Shown here in pieces: positions 5,863-13,366 of a DNA stretch of 32,257 nt. The DNA is taken from positions 1 through 32,257 of the forward strand of contig JAIKZD010000092.1 of assembly GCA_024682555.1 (NCBI GenBank), written 5' to 3'. The DNA comes from Lachnospiraceae bacterium. GTDB taxonomy: Bacteria > Bacillota > Clostridia > Lachnospirales > Lachnospiraceae. The notes under the pieces are model-generated. The model was not told the DNA's origin and searched no databases. It saw nothing but the letters and a program-made list of their open reading frames with translations. Every line of letters begins with the position of its first letter. Within the stretch, counting starts at the first letter, position 1. Both the position numbers and the translations under genes were made by a program.

Positions 5863-7463
5863 TGAAAACAGGCTTAAGAAAAACCCTTATCCTCACGGCC
5901 TTTACGCTGCTCTCTGCCTTTGCGCTTTTGGGATGTCACGGCAAAAAGGGAAAGGCTCCATTTGAGATCCCCGAAAACTTTGACGAAAACAGGCACTATG
6001 AAATAACCTTCTGGGCAAAAAACGACACCAACAAGACCCAGACTAAGATCTATGAGCAGGCCATAAAGGACTTTGAGGAATACTATCCCAACATTGATGT
6101 AAAACTGCGCCTTTATACCGATTACGGCAAGATCTACAACGATGTCATCACCAATATCTCCACGGACACCACTCCCAATGTCTGCATTACCTATCCCGAC
6201 CACATAGCCACTTATCTGACGGGAAGCAATGTAGTGGTTCCCCTTGACGAACTGCTCTCCGACCCCGTATACGGGATGAAGGGAAGCATGATAAAATATG
6301 ACGCACCCTCAAAGGATGAGATCATCGGCAAATTCCTGTCAGAGTGCAGGATAAATGATACGACCTATGCCCTTCCCTATATGAGATCGACGGAAGCCCT
6401 GTATATAAACAAAACCTATGTTGAGGCTCTTGGTTATTCCATCCCCGACATCCTCACCTGGGACTTCGTCTTCGAAGTATCCGAGGCCGCCTTACAAAAG
6501 GACGGGGAGGGCAATTATGCGGTAAACGGGCAGAAGGTGCTTATACCCTTTATCTATAAATCAACGGACAACATGATGATCCAGATGTTAAAGCAGAAGA
6601 ATGCGCCCTATTCCGATGAAGACGGGAACATACTCATATTCAGCGACACCACGAAGGATCTCCTGTATGAGATCTCAAAACACGGAAAGAGCGGTGCTTT
6701 TTCCACCTTCAAGATATCAAGCTACCCGGCCAACTTCTTAAATGCCGGACAGTGTATCTTCGCCGTTGATTCCACCGCGGGCGCCACCTGGTTCGGGACC
6801 GATGCTCCTCTGTCGGATATAAGCCCCGATAAGATAGTAAAGTTTGATACCGAGATAAGGGTGGTCCCCCAGTTTGATCCATCCTCCCCCCGCATGATCT
6901 CGCAGGGTCCCTCCATCTGCATCTTCAACAAGGATGATCCCGAGGAAGTCCTTGCATCCTGGCTCTTTGCCCAGTACATGCTTACGGATAAGGTACAGAT
7001 CGCCTATGCCGAGACGGAAGGATATATCCCGGTAACCTCAAAGGCCCAGAACTGCGATGAATACAGGGATTATCTTTCAAAGGAAGGCAGTGATGCCGAA
7101 CACTATCAGGTCAAGATACAGGCCTCAAAGCTTCTCCTTGATAATATAGACAACACCTTTATCACTCCGGTATTTAACGGATCCGCATCCCTTCGGGATG
7201 CATCGGGTGCCCTCATAGAAAATGTCACCAAATCAGTCCGCAGGAAAGAGACCGTAGATGAAAAATACATGGAAGATCTGTACAAAAAGATCTCTTCCCT
7301 GTATCGTCTTGACAGTACCGCAAGGATACGGACGGATGAAAACGGCAATTCCTTCGGCCCCCTTCCCGGGGAGTCAAAGGCACTTCTTGCCGCGCTCATA
7401 ACGGCCTGGATCCTTATGCTCATATACGTCTGTCTGAAAAAATACAGACAGAGCCGGTCCTAA
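5859..7463 (+). CDS. Family 1 solute-binding lipoprotein with extra C-terminal membrane helix
   Basis: A 534-residue extracellular substrate-binding protein of the CUT1 importer. It has a lipoprotein signal peptide with lipobox LLGC (Cys26), then YEITFWAKNDTNKTQTKIYEQAIKDFEEYYPNI, the typical start of SBP family 1, and TYALPYMRSTEALYINK further on. Unusually, residues about 508-526 (ALLAALITAWILMLIYVCL) form a hydrophobic helix followed by KKYRQSRS, a positive-inside tail. The protein would thus be tethered at both ends. It is the last gene of the operon rather than the first, and starts at ATGA overlapping the permease stop, with GAGGAGGT upstream. An alternative ATG at 5862 is one codon later. 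Confidence 0.92.
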   Translation: MMKTGLRKTLILTAFTLLSAFALLGCHGKKGKAPFEIPENFDENRHYEITFWAKNDTNKTQTKIYEQAIKDFEEYYPNIDVKLRLYTDYGKIYNDVITNISTDTTPNVCITYPDHIATYLTGSNVVVPLDELLSDPVYGMKGSMIKYDAPSKDEIIGKFLSECRINDTTYALPYMRSTEALYINKTYVEALGYSIPDILTWDFVFEVSEAALQKDGEGNYAVNGQKVLIPFIYKSTDNMMIQMLKQKNAPYSDEDGNILIFSDTTKDLLYEISKHGKSGAFSTFKISSYPANFLNAGQCIFAVDSTAGATWFGTDAPLSDISPDKIVKFDTEIRVVPQFDPSSPRMISQGPSICIFNKDDPEEVLASWLFAQYMLTDKVQIAYAETEGYIPVTSKAQNCDEYRDYLSKEGSDAEHYQVKIQASKLLLDNIDNTFITPVFNGSASLRDASGALIENVTKSVRRKETVDEKYMEDLYKKISSLYRLDSTARIRTDENGNSFGPLPGESKALLAALITAWILMLIYVCLKKYRQSRS

Positions 7464-7525
7464 GGAAATGCTGATCAGATCAGCGTTTCCCTGATAAGAT
7501 CATGCCCGGGGACCGGGCTATGTAC
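7464..7525 (+). terminator. Probable terminator region after the ABC operon
   Basis: Two hairpins follow the stop codon: GGAAATGCTG/CAGCGTTTCC (7464-7490, one G-U pair) and GCCCGG/CCGGGC (7504-7518). The nearest T-run (7526-7530) is seven bases after the second stem, so termination may be inefficient or the hairpins may mainly protect the 3' end. The trkA promoter follows directly. Confidence 0.45.
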
Positions 7526-7539
7526 TTTTTGGATAAAAG

Positions 7540-7548
7540 TGATATATT
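7540..7548 (+). promoter_or_regulatory. Extended -10 promoter of trkAH
   Basis: TGATATATT, a TGn extension with hexamer TATATT (7543-7548). The preceding AAAAG context is the same as at the ABC operon promoter (2876-2889). Transcription would begin near 7555, giving a leader of about 39 bases. Confidence 0.5.
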
Positions 7549-7561
7549 AGAGTGAATGAAA

Positions 7562-7579
7562 CGTTTCTTCCCAGAAACG
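7562..7579 (+). promoter_or_regulatory. Short leader hairpin before the trkA ribosome binding site
   Basis: CGTTTCT, loop TCCC, AGAAACG: a perfect 7-bp stem in the short trkA leader, ending 3 bases before the GGAGGT (7583-7588). The left side also belongs to a 10-bp palindrome, GAAACGTTTC (7558-7567). It could affect mRNA stability or translation, or bind a repressor as DNA. It does not resemble the ydaO (c-di-AMP) riboswitch, which is much larger. Confidence 0.4.
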
Positions 7580-7593
7580 GGCGGAGGTTTATC

Positions 7594-8982
7594 ATGTTTG
7601 GATCGCGCAGGGAAAAAAAGTCCGGTTTAAAGATAATCATCGTGGGCTGCGGCAAGGTGGGCAGCACTCTCGTAGAGACCCTTACCAAGGAAGGCCACGA
7701 AATAACCATAATAGACAAGAACCCCAAGAAGCTTCAGGATATCACCAATCTCTATGACGTGATGTCCATAGAGGGAAACGGGGCAAGCTTCAGCATACAG
7801 CTGGAAGCAGGTATCGAGACCGCGGATCTCATCATCGCGGTGACCAGTTCGGATGAGCTGAATCTCCTCTGCTGTATAGTCGCAAAGAGAGTCGGCAAAT
7901 GTTCAGCCATAGCAAGAGTCAGAACCCCTGATTACAACAATGAGGTCAATTACCTCAGAGAGCAGCTGGGGCTTGCCATGATAATAAACCCCGACTATGA
8001 AGCCGCCAAGGAGATCTCCGACATACTGTGTCTCCCGGATGCCCTCGAGGTGAATTCCTTTGCACACGGACAGGTGGAGATGATCAAATTACAGATCGAG
8101 GAAGGCCATGTTCTTGACGGCATCACCACCTCCGAGATCATTGACAAGATCGGCTTAAGCATGCTGATCTGTGCCATCGAAAGAGAAGGAAACGTTCACA
8201 TTCCCAAGGGAAACTTTCTGCTAAAAAAAGATGACATCATCTATTTCGTTGCCACCAGAAAGAAATCAAAGGCCCTTTTCGAAAGGATCAATATAAGCTC
8301 AAGCCACGTAAAGAACTGTCTGATAATCGGCGGCGGACGTTCGGCATATTATCTTTCACGAAACCTCTTAAATATGGGCGTGGATGTCAAGATAATCGAG
8401 CTTGACAAACAAAGATGCGAGGAATTAAGCATTCTTTTACCCAAAGCAACAATAATCAATGCCGACGGAACCGACGAAGAGGTGCTTCGGGAAGAGGGGA
8501 TAGAAACCGTGGAATCCCTTATCCCTCTCATTGGCATAGATGAGGAGAACATCCTGTTAAGCCTCCATGCCAGACAGGTTTCGGATGCCAAGGTCGTTAC
8601 CAAGATAAACAGGATCAATTTCAAGGATGCCATACAGAAGCTGAATCTCGGAAGCATAATATATCCGAAATATATCGTATCCGAAGAGATAATAGCTTAT
8701 GTAAGAGCAAAGAACAATTCGGAAAGCAACTCCATAGAAACTCTCTACCACATGTTTGACCATCAGGTTGAAGCCATAGAGTTCATAATCGATACAAACT
8801 CAAAGGTCACGGATGTACCTCTTATGAACCTTAACATCAAAAAAGACGTTTTGATATCCTTCATAAACCGCAGCGGAGAGATAATAATCCCCCACGGTCA
8901 TGATTCCATACAGGTAGGGGATTCGGTTATGGTGGTGACAAGACACAGCGGATTCCACAGCATAACGGATATTCTTGAATAG
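7594..8982 (+). CDS. trkA: Trk potassium transporter, NAD-binding regulatory subunit TrkA
   Basis: A 462-residue cytoplasmic gating subunit of the Trk K+ uptake system. It has two tandem RCK units, each with a Rossmann RCK_N and an RCK_C domain. The first nucleotide-binding motif is GCGKVGST (18-25), followed by IIDKNPKK with the acidic residue that binds adenosine ribose. The second begins CLIIGGGRSAYYL near residue 240, where the usual final Gly of GxGxxG is Ala. I chose the ATG at 7594 because GGAGGT lies 5 bases before it; the upstream ATG at 7552 has none and overlaps the leader hairpin. trkH follows after 18 bases. Confidence 0.96.
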   Translation: MFGSRREKKSGLKIIIVGCGKVGSTLVETLTKEGHEITIIDKNPKKLQDITNLYDVMSIEGNGASFSIQLEAGIETADLIIAVTSSDELNLLCCIVAKRVGKCSAIARVRTPDYNNEVNYLREQLGLAMIINPDYEAAKEISDILCLPDALEVNSFAHGQVEMIKLQIEEGHVLDGITTSEIIDKIGLSMLICAIEREGNVHIPKGNFLLKKDDIIYFVATRKKSKALFERINISSSHVKNCLIIGGGRSAYYLSRNLLNMGVDVKIIELDKQRCEELSILLPKATIINADGTDEEVLREEGIETVESLIPLIGIDEENILLSLHARQVSDAKVVTKINRINFKDAIQKLNLGSIIYPKYIVSEEIIAYVRAKNNSESNSIETLYHMFDHQVEAIEFIIDTNSKVTDVPLMNLNIKKDVLISFINRSGEIIIPHGHDSIQVGDSVMVVTRHSGFHSITDILE

Positions 8983-9000
8983 GGAGGCTTTTTTTATAAA

Positions 9001-10470
9001 ATGAACGGTTCGGTTATCAGATATCTGTTAGGACAGGTGATCAAGATAGAAGGGCTTCTCCTGCTGTTACCCTGTATCACGGGATTTATATATCACGAAC
9101 AGCTTGCTTATTACTATATAGGGATCGCAATAGCAAGCTTTGCCATAGGCGTTCTGCTCACGGTGAAAAAACCGGGCAATCAGGTCTTTTATCTTAAGGA
9201 AGGCTGTCTGATCACTTCTCTCTCCTGGATATTCCTAAGTATAATCGGATGTCTTCCCTTCTTTATCACCCGCGAGATCCCCTCTTTCACCGATGCTCTC
9301 TTTGAAACCATCTCAGGATTTACCACTACCGGAGCATCGATCCTTACCGATGTGGAACACCTTTCAAAAAGCACTCTCATGTGGAGAAGCTTTACCCACT
9401 GGATCGGAGGAATGGGTGTTTTAGTATTCATTCTTGCAATAGTCCCCTTAAGCGGAGGCTCAAATTTTAATCTCATGAGGGCGGAAAGCCCCGGACCTTC
9501 CGTCGGCAAGCTCGTGCCGAGATTAAAAAACACTGCCCAGCTTTTATACATAATATATTTCGCAATGACGGTGATCGAGATATTATTGCTGATAATAAGC
9601 GGAATGCCGGTTTTTGATTCCATAACCCTGTCCTTCGGTACGGCGGGCACCGGCGGTTTCGGAGTAAGAAACGACAGTATCGCGGGCTATTCCCATTTAC
9701 AGCAGTGGATCATCACCGTCTTCATGCTGTTATTCGGTGTCAATTTCAATGTTTATTATCTGATCCTGTTCAAAGAACTTAAAAGAGCCTTCTCCATGGA
9801 AGAAGTGAAGGCCTATTTTTCCGTGGTTTTCTTTGCAACCATAGCCATAGTTGCATCAATGCACAGAACAATACCTGTTTTTTCGGATAATCTGAGGATC
9901 TCAATGTTCCAGGTGGCCACCATCATCACCACCACGGGATATTCCACTGCGGATTTTGATGTCTGGCCCACTTTCTGCAAACTGATCCTTGTGCTTCTCA
10001 TGTTCTGCGGAGGATGTGCCGGAAGTACGGCGGGGGGTATCAAGGTATCAAGATTTGTGATCGGTATTAAAACCGTGGGAAAAGAAATGGTATCCTATAT
10101 CCATCCCAAGAGCATCAAGAAGATCCAGATGGATGAAAAGCCCATAGAGCATGAGGTGCTGCGTGCCACCAATGTTTATTTTCTGACTTATACCATGATA
10201 TTTGTCATATCCATGCTGTTCATATCCATCGACAAGGAGGATATAGTTACCTGCTTTACAGCCGTGGCTGCCACATTAAACAATGTGGGACCCGGCCTTT
10301 CAATGGTGGGTCCCACACAGAATTATTCACATTTTTCGATTCTTTCAAAGTATGTCCTGATGCTTGACATGCTGGCAGGAAGACTGGAGCTCTTCCCGCT
10401 TCTTATAATGTTCTATCCGCTGGTATGGAAAGAAGTCTTCTCGGTAAACAGATTCAAAAAGACTACTTAA
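9001..10470 (+). CDS. trkH: Trk potassium transporter, channel subunit TrkH
   Basis: A 489-residue polytopic membrane protein conducting K+ with TrkA. It has the four pore-loop repeats of the TrkH/KtrB superfamily, each with its selectivity-filter Gly: TTTGAS (first), GTGGFG (second), TTTGYS (third) and NNVGPG (fourth). The conserved HWIGGMGVLVF follows the first filter. GGGAGG precedes the ATG. It forms an operon with trkA. Its last 8 bases overlap the 3' end of the convergent lipoprotein gene, and there is no terminator between them. Confidence 0.96.
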   Translation: MNGSVIRYLLGQVIKIEGLLLLLPCITGFIYHEQLAYYYIGIAIASFAIGVLLTVKKPGNQVFYLKEGCLITSLSWIFLSIIGCLPFFITREIPSFTDALFETISGFTTTGASILTDVEHLSKSTLMWRSFTHWIGGMGVLVFILAIVPLSGGSNFNLMRAESPGPSVGKLVPRLKNTAQLLYIIYFAMTVIEILLLIISGMPVFDSITLSFGTAGTGGFGVRNDSIAGYSHLQQWIITVFMLLFGVNFNVYYLILFKELKRAFSMEEVKAYFSVVFFATIAIVASMHRTIPVFSDNLRISMFQVATIITTTGYSTADFDVWPTFCKLILVLLMFCGGCAGSTAGGIKVSRFVIGIKTVGKEMVSYIHPKSIKKIQMDEKPIEHEVLRATNVYFLTYTMIFVISMLFISIDKEDIVTCFTAVAATLNNVGPGLSMVGPTQNYSHFSILSKYVLMLDMLAGRLELFPLLIMFYPLVWKEVFSVNRFKKTT

Positions 10471-11224
10471 CCGTAAGCTTTGTGATATGCGGATTTGCTC
10501 CTTCATACCAGTATAAGAAACCTTCCATATCAACGGTATCGCCGATATTTAAGCCCTCAACAGCCTTGTATACGTCTGTATCGCTGCCGCAGAGATAAGA
10601 CTCAACCACGAAGGAATAAGTCTCTCCGTTTATCGAAACATTGAAATAAAGGTCATCACCCTGTGTGCCGGATCCATCCCAGTTATAGAGGAAAGCAACT
10701 TCATTTCCGTCGGGATCCGTGCTAGGCTCTACCGTCATTCCGTTGAAGGAAACAAACTCGTTCTGATGTTTGATCAGATCATCCGTTCCGAGTAAGGAGG
10801 TTGCATCCATGGGCTCTGCCACGAAATTTCCATCTTCTATCTCAAAGGTTGCATCGATAATCTCAACTTCGCCCGACCATTCTGATTTGAAGCCCTTAAC
10901 CTTGATCTTTGTTCCCGGTGTAAGCTTTGCATAATCGTCTTCCGAACACTCCATGTTATAAAGGAAATATCCGCCCTCGTTGTCCTGGGTATATACGGTG
11001 GCTTTATCCTCCCACCATGACTGCTTGGCCTGTACAAAGGTCTCAACGGTAACCTCGCTATCAAGGTCGGCCGCAATGTAATCCGCATAGCTCATTACGC
11101 CCTCGGATTTTGCAAAAACATCCTCCGATGCTCCCTGTGAGCCTGATGCAGTCGGTACCGCCGCACATGCGCTCATGGCAAATGCCGTGATAACAGCCGT
11201 TAATAATGCAATTCTCTTTTTCAT
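10463..11224 (-). CDS. Lipoprotein with two OB-fold-like domains, unknown function
   Basis: A 253-residue protein with a clear lipoprotein signal peptide and lipobox (MSAC, Cys20), so anchored outside the membrane. Two beta-rich segments resemble OB-fold domains: about 55-125 (VTVETFVQAKQSWWEDKATVYTQ through GTKIKVKGFKSEWSGEVEI) and about 145-253 (FVSFNGMTVEP through GDTVDMEGFLYWYEG). Both contain a 'strand ... G..I.VKG/G..VDMEG' pattern typical of such folds. AAAGGAG precedes the ATG. It is cotranscribed with the membrane protein gene 23 bases upstream. I do not know its ligand or role. Confidence 0.85.
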   Translation of the reverse strand: MKKRIALLTAVITAFAMSACAAVPTASGSQGASEDVFAKSEGVMSYADYIAADLDSEVTVETFVQAKQSWWEDKATVYTQDNEGGYFLYNMECSEDDYAKLTPGTKIKVKGFKSEWSGEVEIIDATFEIEDGNFVAEPMDATSLLGTDDLIKHQNEFVSFNGMTVEPSTDPDGNEVAFLYNWDGSGTQGDDLYFNVSINGETYSFVVESYLCGSDTDVYKAVEGLNIGDTVDMEGFLYWYEGANPHITKLTVK

Positions 11225-11247
11225 AGTGATCTCCTTTCTGTTCTCCT

Positions 11248-11724
11248 CTATTTTATGGGTTTTGCTCCCGCTTTTTCCTGAAGCTTGTCTATTGCATTCT
11301 TAAAGAAGCCCTTCTTCTTTTCCTCTTTCTGTTCGATCTTTCCGTGAAGTCCCCTGACTCCCATGATATATATGCCGCTGACGGTAGCCTTGACTTCTTT
11401 TTTTACCGGAACATCCTCAAAGATCTTTTCGTCGCAGATAAGATTCATCATCTGCGGACCAACCTTGGCCTTTACTATGGGGAGTTTGGATCTTCGCAGA
11501 TATTTCGGCGTCTGGTCTATGACTGCCTGGGGCAGCCCCGAATCTTTGATCCGCATTCGTTTCTTATCGATTATCAGCATGGAGACCGTCTGCTTGTAAG
11601 CCTCCATCTGTTCCTGCTGCTCGGCCTGCCTTTTCTGCGCTTTTTTTCCGAAAAAATAAAGTGCTATCACCACTGCAGCCAGCACAACGAACAGTATGAT
11701 CAAAATGATCAGTCCTTTGGACAT
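11248..11724 (-). CDS. Membrane-anchored hypothetical protein
   Basis: A 158-residue protein with one N-terminal transmembrane helix (about 4-26, LIILIILFVVLAAVVIALYFFG), then a basic, Gln/Glu-rich stretch and a soluble domain (about 45-158) containing KYLRRSKLPIVKAKVGPQMMNLICDEKIFEDVPVKKEVKATVSGIYI. The positive charges after the helix (KKAQKRQ) suggest that the domain faces the cytoplasm. The C-terminus is Lys-rich. I do not recognise the family. AGGAGGT precedes the ATG and a promoter lies at 11767-11796. It is the first gene of a two-gene unit with the lipoprotein at 10463-11224. Confidence 0.8.
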   Translation of the reverse strand: MSKGLIILIILFVVLAAVVIALYFFGKKAQKRQAEQQEQMEAYKQTVSMLIIDKKRMRIKDSGLPQAVIDQTPKYLRRSKLPIVKAKVGPQMMNLICDEKIFEDVPVKKEVKATVSGIYIMGVRGLHGKIEQKEEKKKGFFKNAIDKLQEKAGAKPIK

Positions 11725-11766
11725 ATCAACCTCCTGAAACTACATCCCCTACTATCACGAGACATT

Positions 11767-11796
11767 ATTTTATCACAGATATGATACTATATACAA
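11767..11796 (-). promoter_or_regulatory. Promoter of the membrane protein-lipoprotein unit
   Basis: On the minus strand, TTGTAT (11791-11796), 18 bases, then TAAAAT (11767-11772) with an upstream TGn extension (TGATAAAAT). It is divergent from the promoter at 11808-11816, about 12 bases away. Confidence 0.55.
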
Positions 11797-11807
11797 GAAA
11801 AAATATG

Positions 11808-11816
11808 TGCTATAAT
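11808..11816 (+). promoter_or_regulatory. Extended -10 promoter of the 122-residue protein gene
   Basis: TGCTATAAT, a perfect extended -10 (hexamer 11811-11816), 55 bases before the next start codon. The -35 region is poor. It probably also drives the PPIase gene behind it, perhaps through to asnS. Confidence 0.6.
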
Positions 11817-11870
11817 CATTTACGGTTTTGAGGTTTTATAAGATCCGGGATTTTTGAAAGGAAGACTATC

Positions 11871-12239
11871 ATGAACAAAACAAAATGCATTACAGTTGAT
11901 GACCACACCATAATCGTTGAAAAGGACGACATACAGGACATCGTTTATTATGTGAACAACTATGTCTTTGTGGCACAGCCCCGTACGCTGACCAAAAACA
12001 ACAAACCCTTCATCCCCTGGGCAAAGGTTCTCGACTCGGAAAACTCGGCCCGTGATGAGTGGTACCGCGTTGTCGGAAAGCTTGTAAAAAGAGATGCGGA
12101 CTCCAAGTATTTTAAGAATCCCAAACAGGAGGAGCATCTTAACAACGGCGGCGAACTTACGGATGATGACAGAAAGCATTTTGAAGTTATGGTAGAAAAT
12201 GTCATCGATAACTGCCAGGCACACAAGATCAACATATAA
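11871..12239 (+). CDS. Small cytoplasmic protein, unknown function
   Basis: A 122-residue acidic-to-neutral protein without signal peptide or membrane helix. It begins with a beta-like segment (CITVDDHTIIVEKDDIQDIVYYVNNYVFV), has a central polar part (SARDEWYRVVGKLVKRDADSKYF) and ends in a helical KHFEVMVENVIDNCQAHKI. I do not recognise the family. AAAGGAAG precedes the ATG and the promoter at 11808 suits it. An opposite-strand open frame over nearly the same bases has no such signals, so I choose this strand. The PPIase lipoprotein gene starts 12 bases downstream. Confidence 0.75.
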   Translation: MNKTKCITVDDHTIIVEKDDIQDIVYYVNNYVFVAQPRTLTKNNKPFIPWAKVLDSENSARDEWYRVVGKLVKRDADSKYFKNPKQEEHLNNGGELTDDDRKHFEVMVENVIDNCQAHKINI

Positions 12240-12251
12240 GTACTTACCGGA

Positions 12252-13325
12252 ATGGATATGAAAAAGATATATTTTTATCTGCTGGTCATAAGCCTGAATA
12301 TCCTTGCCCTGTCATTCTTTACGGGCTGCGGCAAAGAAAGCGGTCCGGATTCTGCTGCCGCGGATATGATCGTGGAGCCCGGGCAATACCTGGGACTGTC
12401 CGTTACAAAAATGTCCACCGAAGTAACGGATGAAGAGGTCGATATAAAACTTGAGAACGACCTGTTAAATATGGATCCCTACGAGGAGATCACGGACAGG
12501 ACCGACGTTAGGGAAGGCGATATCGTAAATATCGATTTTACCGGCAAGCTTGACGGCACCGCCTTTGAAGGCGGAAGTGCCAAAGGGTATGATCTGACCA
12601 TCGGATCCCATGCCTTCATAAAGGGCTTCGAAGAAGCTCTCATCGGCCTTGAAAAAGGGGAAACAAAGGATATCGATCTTACCTTTCCTGCGGATTACGG
12701 TGAACCGTCCCTTGCGGGAAAAGACGTGGTATTTACCGTCACCGTCAATAAGCTTCAGAAAAAGGCGGAATTATCGGATAAACTCGTAAAAGAAAAAACA
12801 GGCGGGGAGTACGATGATCTTGCCTCATACAGAGCCCATGTCAGGGAAGAGCTTGAAAAAGAAAACGAAGAATATGCCACTTCCGCAATGTATATTGACT
12901 TATGGGAACAGGTAGTGGATAATTCAGTGATCAGAGGAACCCTTCCTAAGGAGCTTGTATCCGAAAAAAAAGACACCTTAAGAACCAATGCCCTTACCCT
13001 TGCGGAAGGCTACGGGATGACGGTGGAGGAATTCATCAATTCCGTCCTCGGAAAAACAGAGGAGGAATTCGAATCCGAAATAGAAGACTACGCCATGAGG
13101 GCGGCGAAGGAAACTCTGATCCTTGAAGCCATCGCGGACAGGGAAGGCTTAAACGTCACAAAAAAAGAACTTGAGGAAGGCATAGACAACTATGTCACAA
13201 CCTACGGATATTCATCAAAGGACGAATTCACCGAAACGGTGAACATGAAGGAATTTGAGGAATACATCCTCAAATCCAAGGTTCAGGAATACATCGCGGA
13301 ACATGCGGAAATAAAAACGGAATAG
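12252..13325 (+). CDS. Exported trigger-factor-like FKBP peptidyl-prolyl isomerase, lipoprotein
   Basis: A 357-residue lipoprotein: signal peptide with lipobox FTGC (Cys26). Residues about 85-165 are an FKBP-type PPIase domain (GDIVNIDFTGKLDGTAFEGG, then GFEEALIGLEKGETKDIDLTFPADYG). Residues about 170-357 are helical and match the C-terminal chaperone arm of trigger factor. The N-terminal ribosome-binding domain of trigger factor is replaced by the lipid anchor. It probably folds secreted proteins at the outer membrane face, by analogy with PrsA. The ribosome binding site is weak (CCGGA), and a second ATG at 12258 is possible. The asnS gene begins 41 bases later. Confidence 0.9.
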   Translation: MDMKKIYFYLLVISLNILALSFFTGCGKESGPDSAAADMIVEPGQYLGLSVTKMSTEVTDEEVDIKLENDLLNMDPYEEITDRTDVREGDIVNIDFTGKLDGTAFEGGSAKGYDLTIGSHAFIKGFEEALIGLEKGETKDIDLTFPADYGEPSLAGKDVVFTVTVNKLQKKAELSDKLVKEKTGGEYDDLASYRAHVREELEKENEEYATSAMYIDLWEQVVDNSVIRGTLPKELVSEKKDTLRTNALTLAEGYGMTVEEFINSVLGKTEEEFESEIEDYAMRAAKETLILEAIADREGLNVTKKELEEGIDNYVTTYGYSSKDEFTETVNMKEFEEYILKSKVQEYIAEHAEIKTE

Positions 13326-13366
13326 CACTACCGTAACAGCAAAACAACAGAAAGGTCGACAGAAAA

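Noticed and set aside
7558-7567. GAAACGTTTC as a CcpA catabolite (cre) site
   Set aside because: It does not fit the cre consensus TGWAANCGNTNWCA: the flanking TG and CA are out of register.
11820-12224. Minus-strand open frame of 134 codons opposite the 122-residue gene
   Set aside because: No ribosome binding site; Cys/Phe-rich composition typical of a shadow frame. The plus strand has promoter and ribosome binding site.
13326-13366. T-box leader before asnS
   Set aside because: Only 41 bases between genes, with no stem I, specifier loop or terminator/antiterminator structure.
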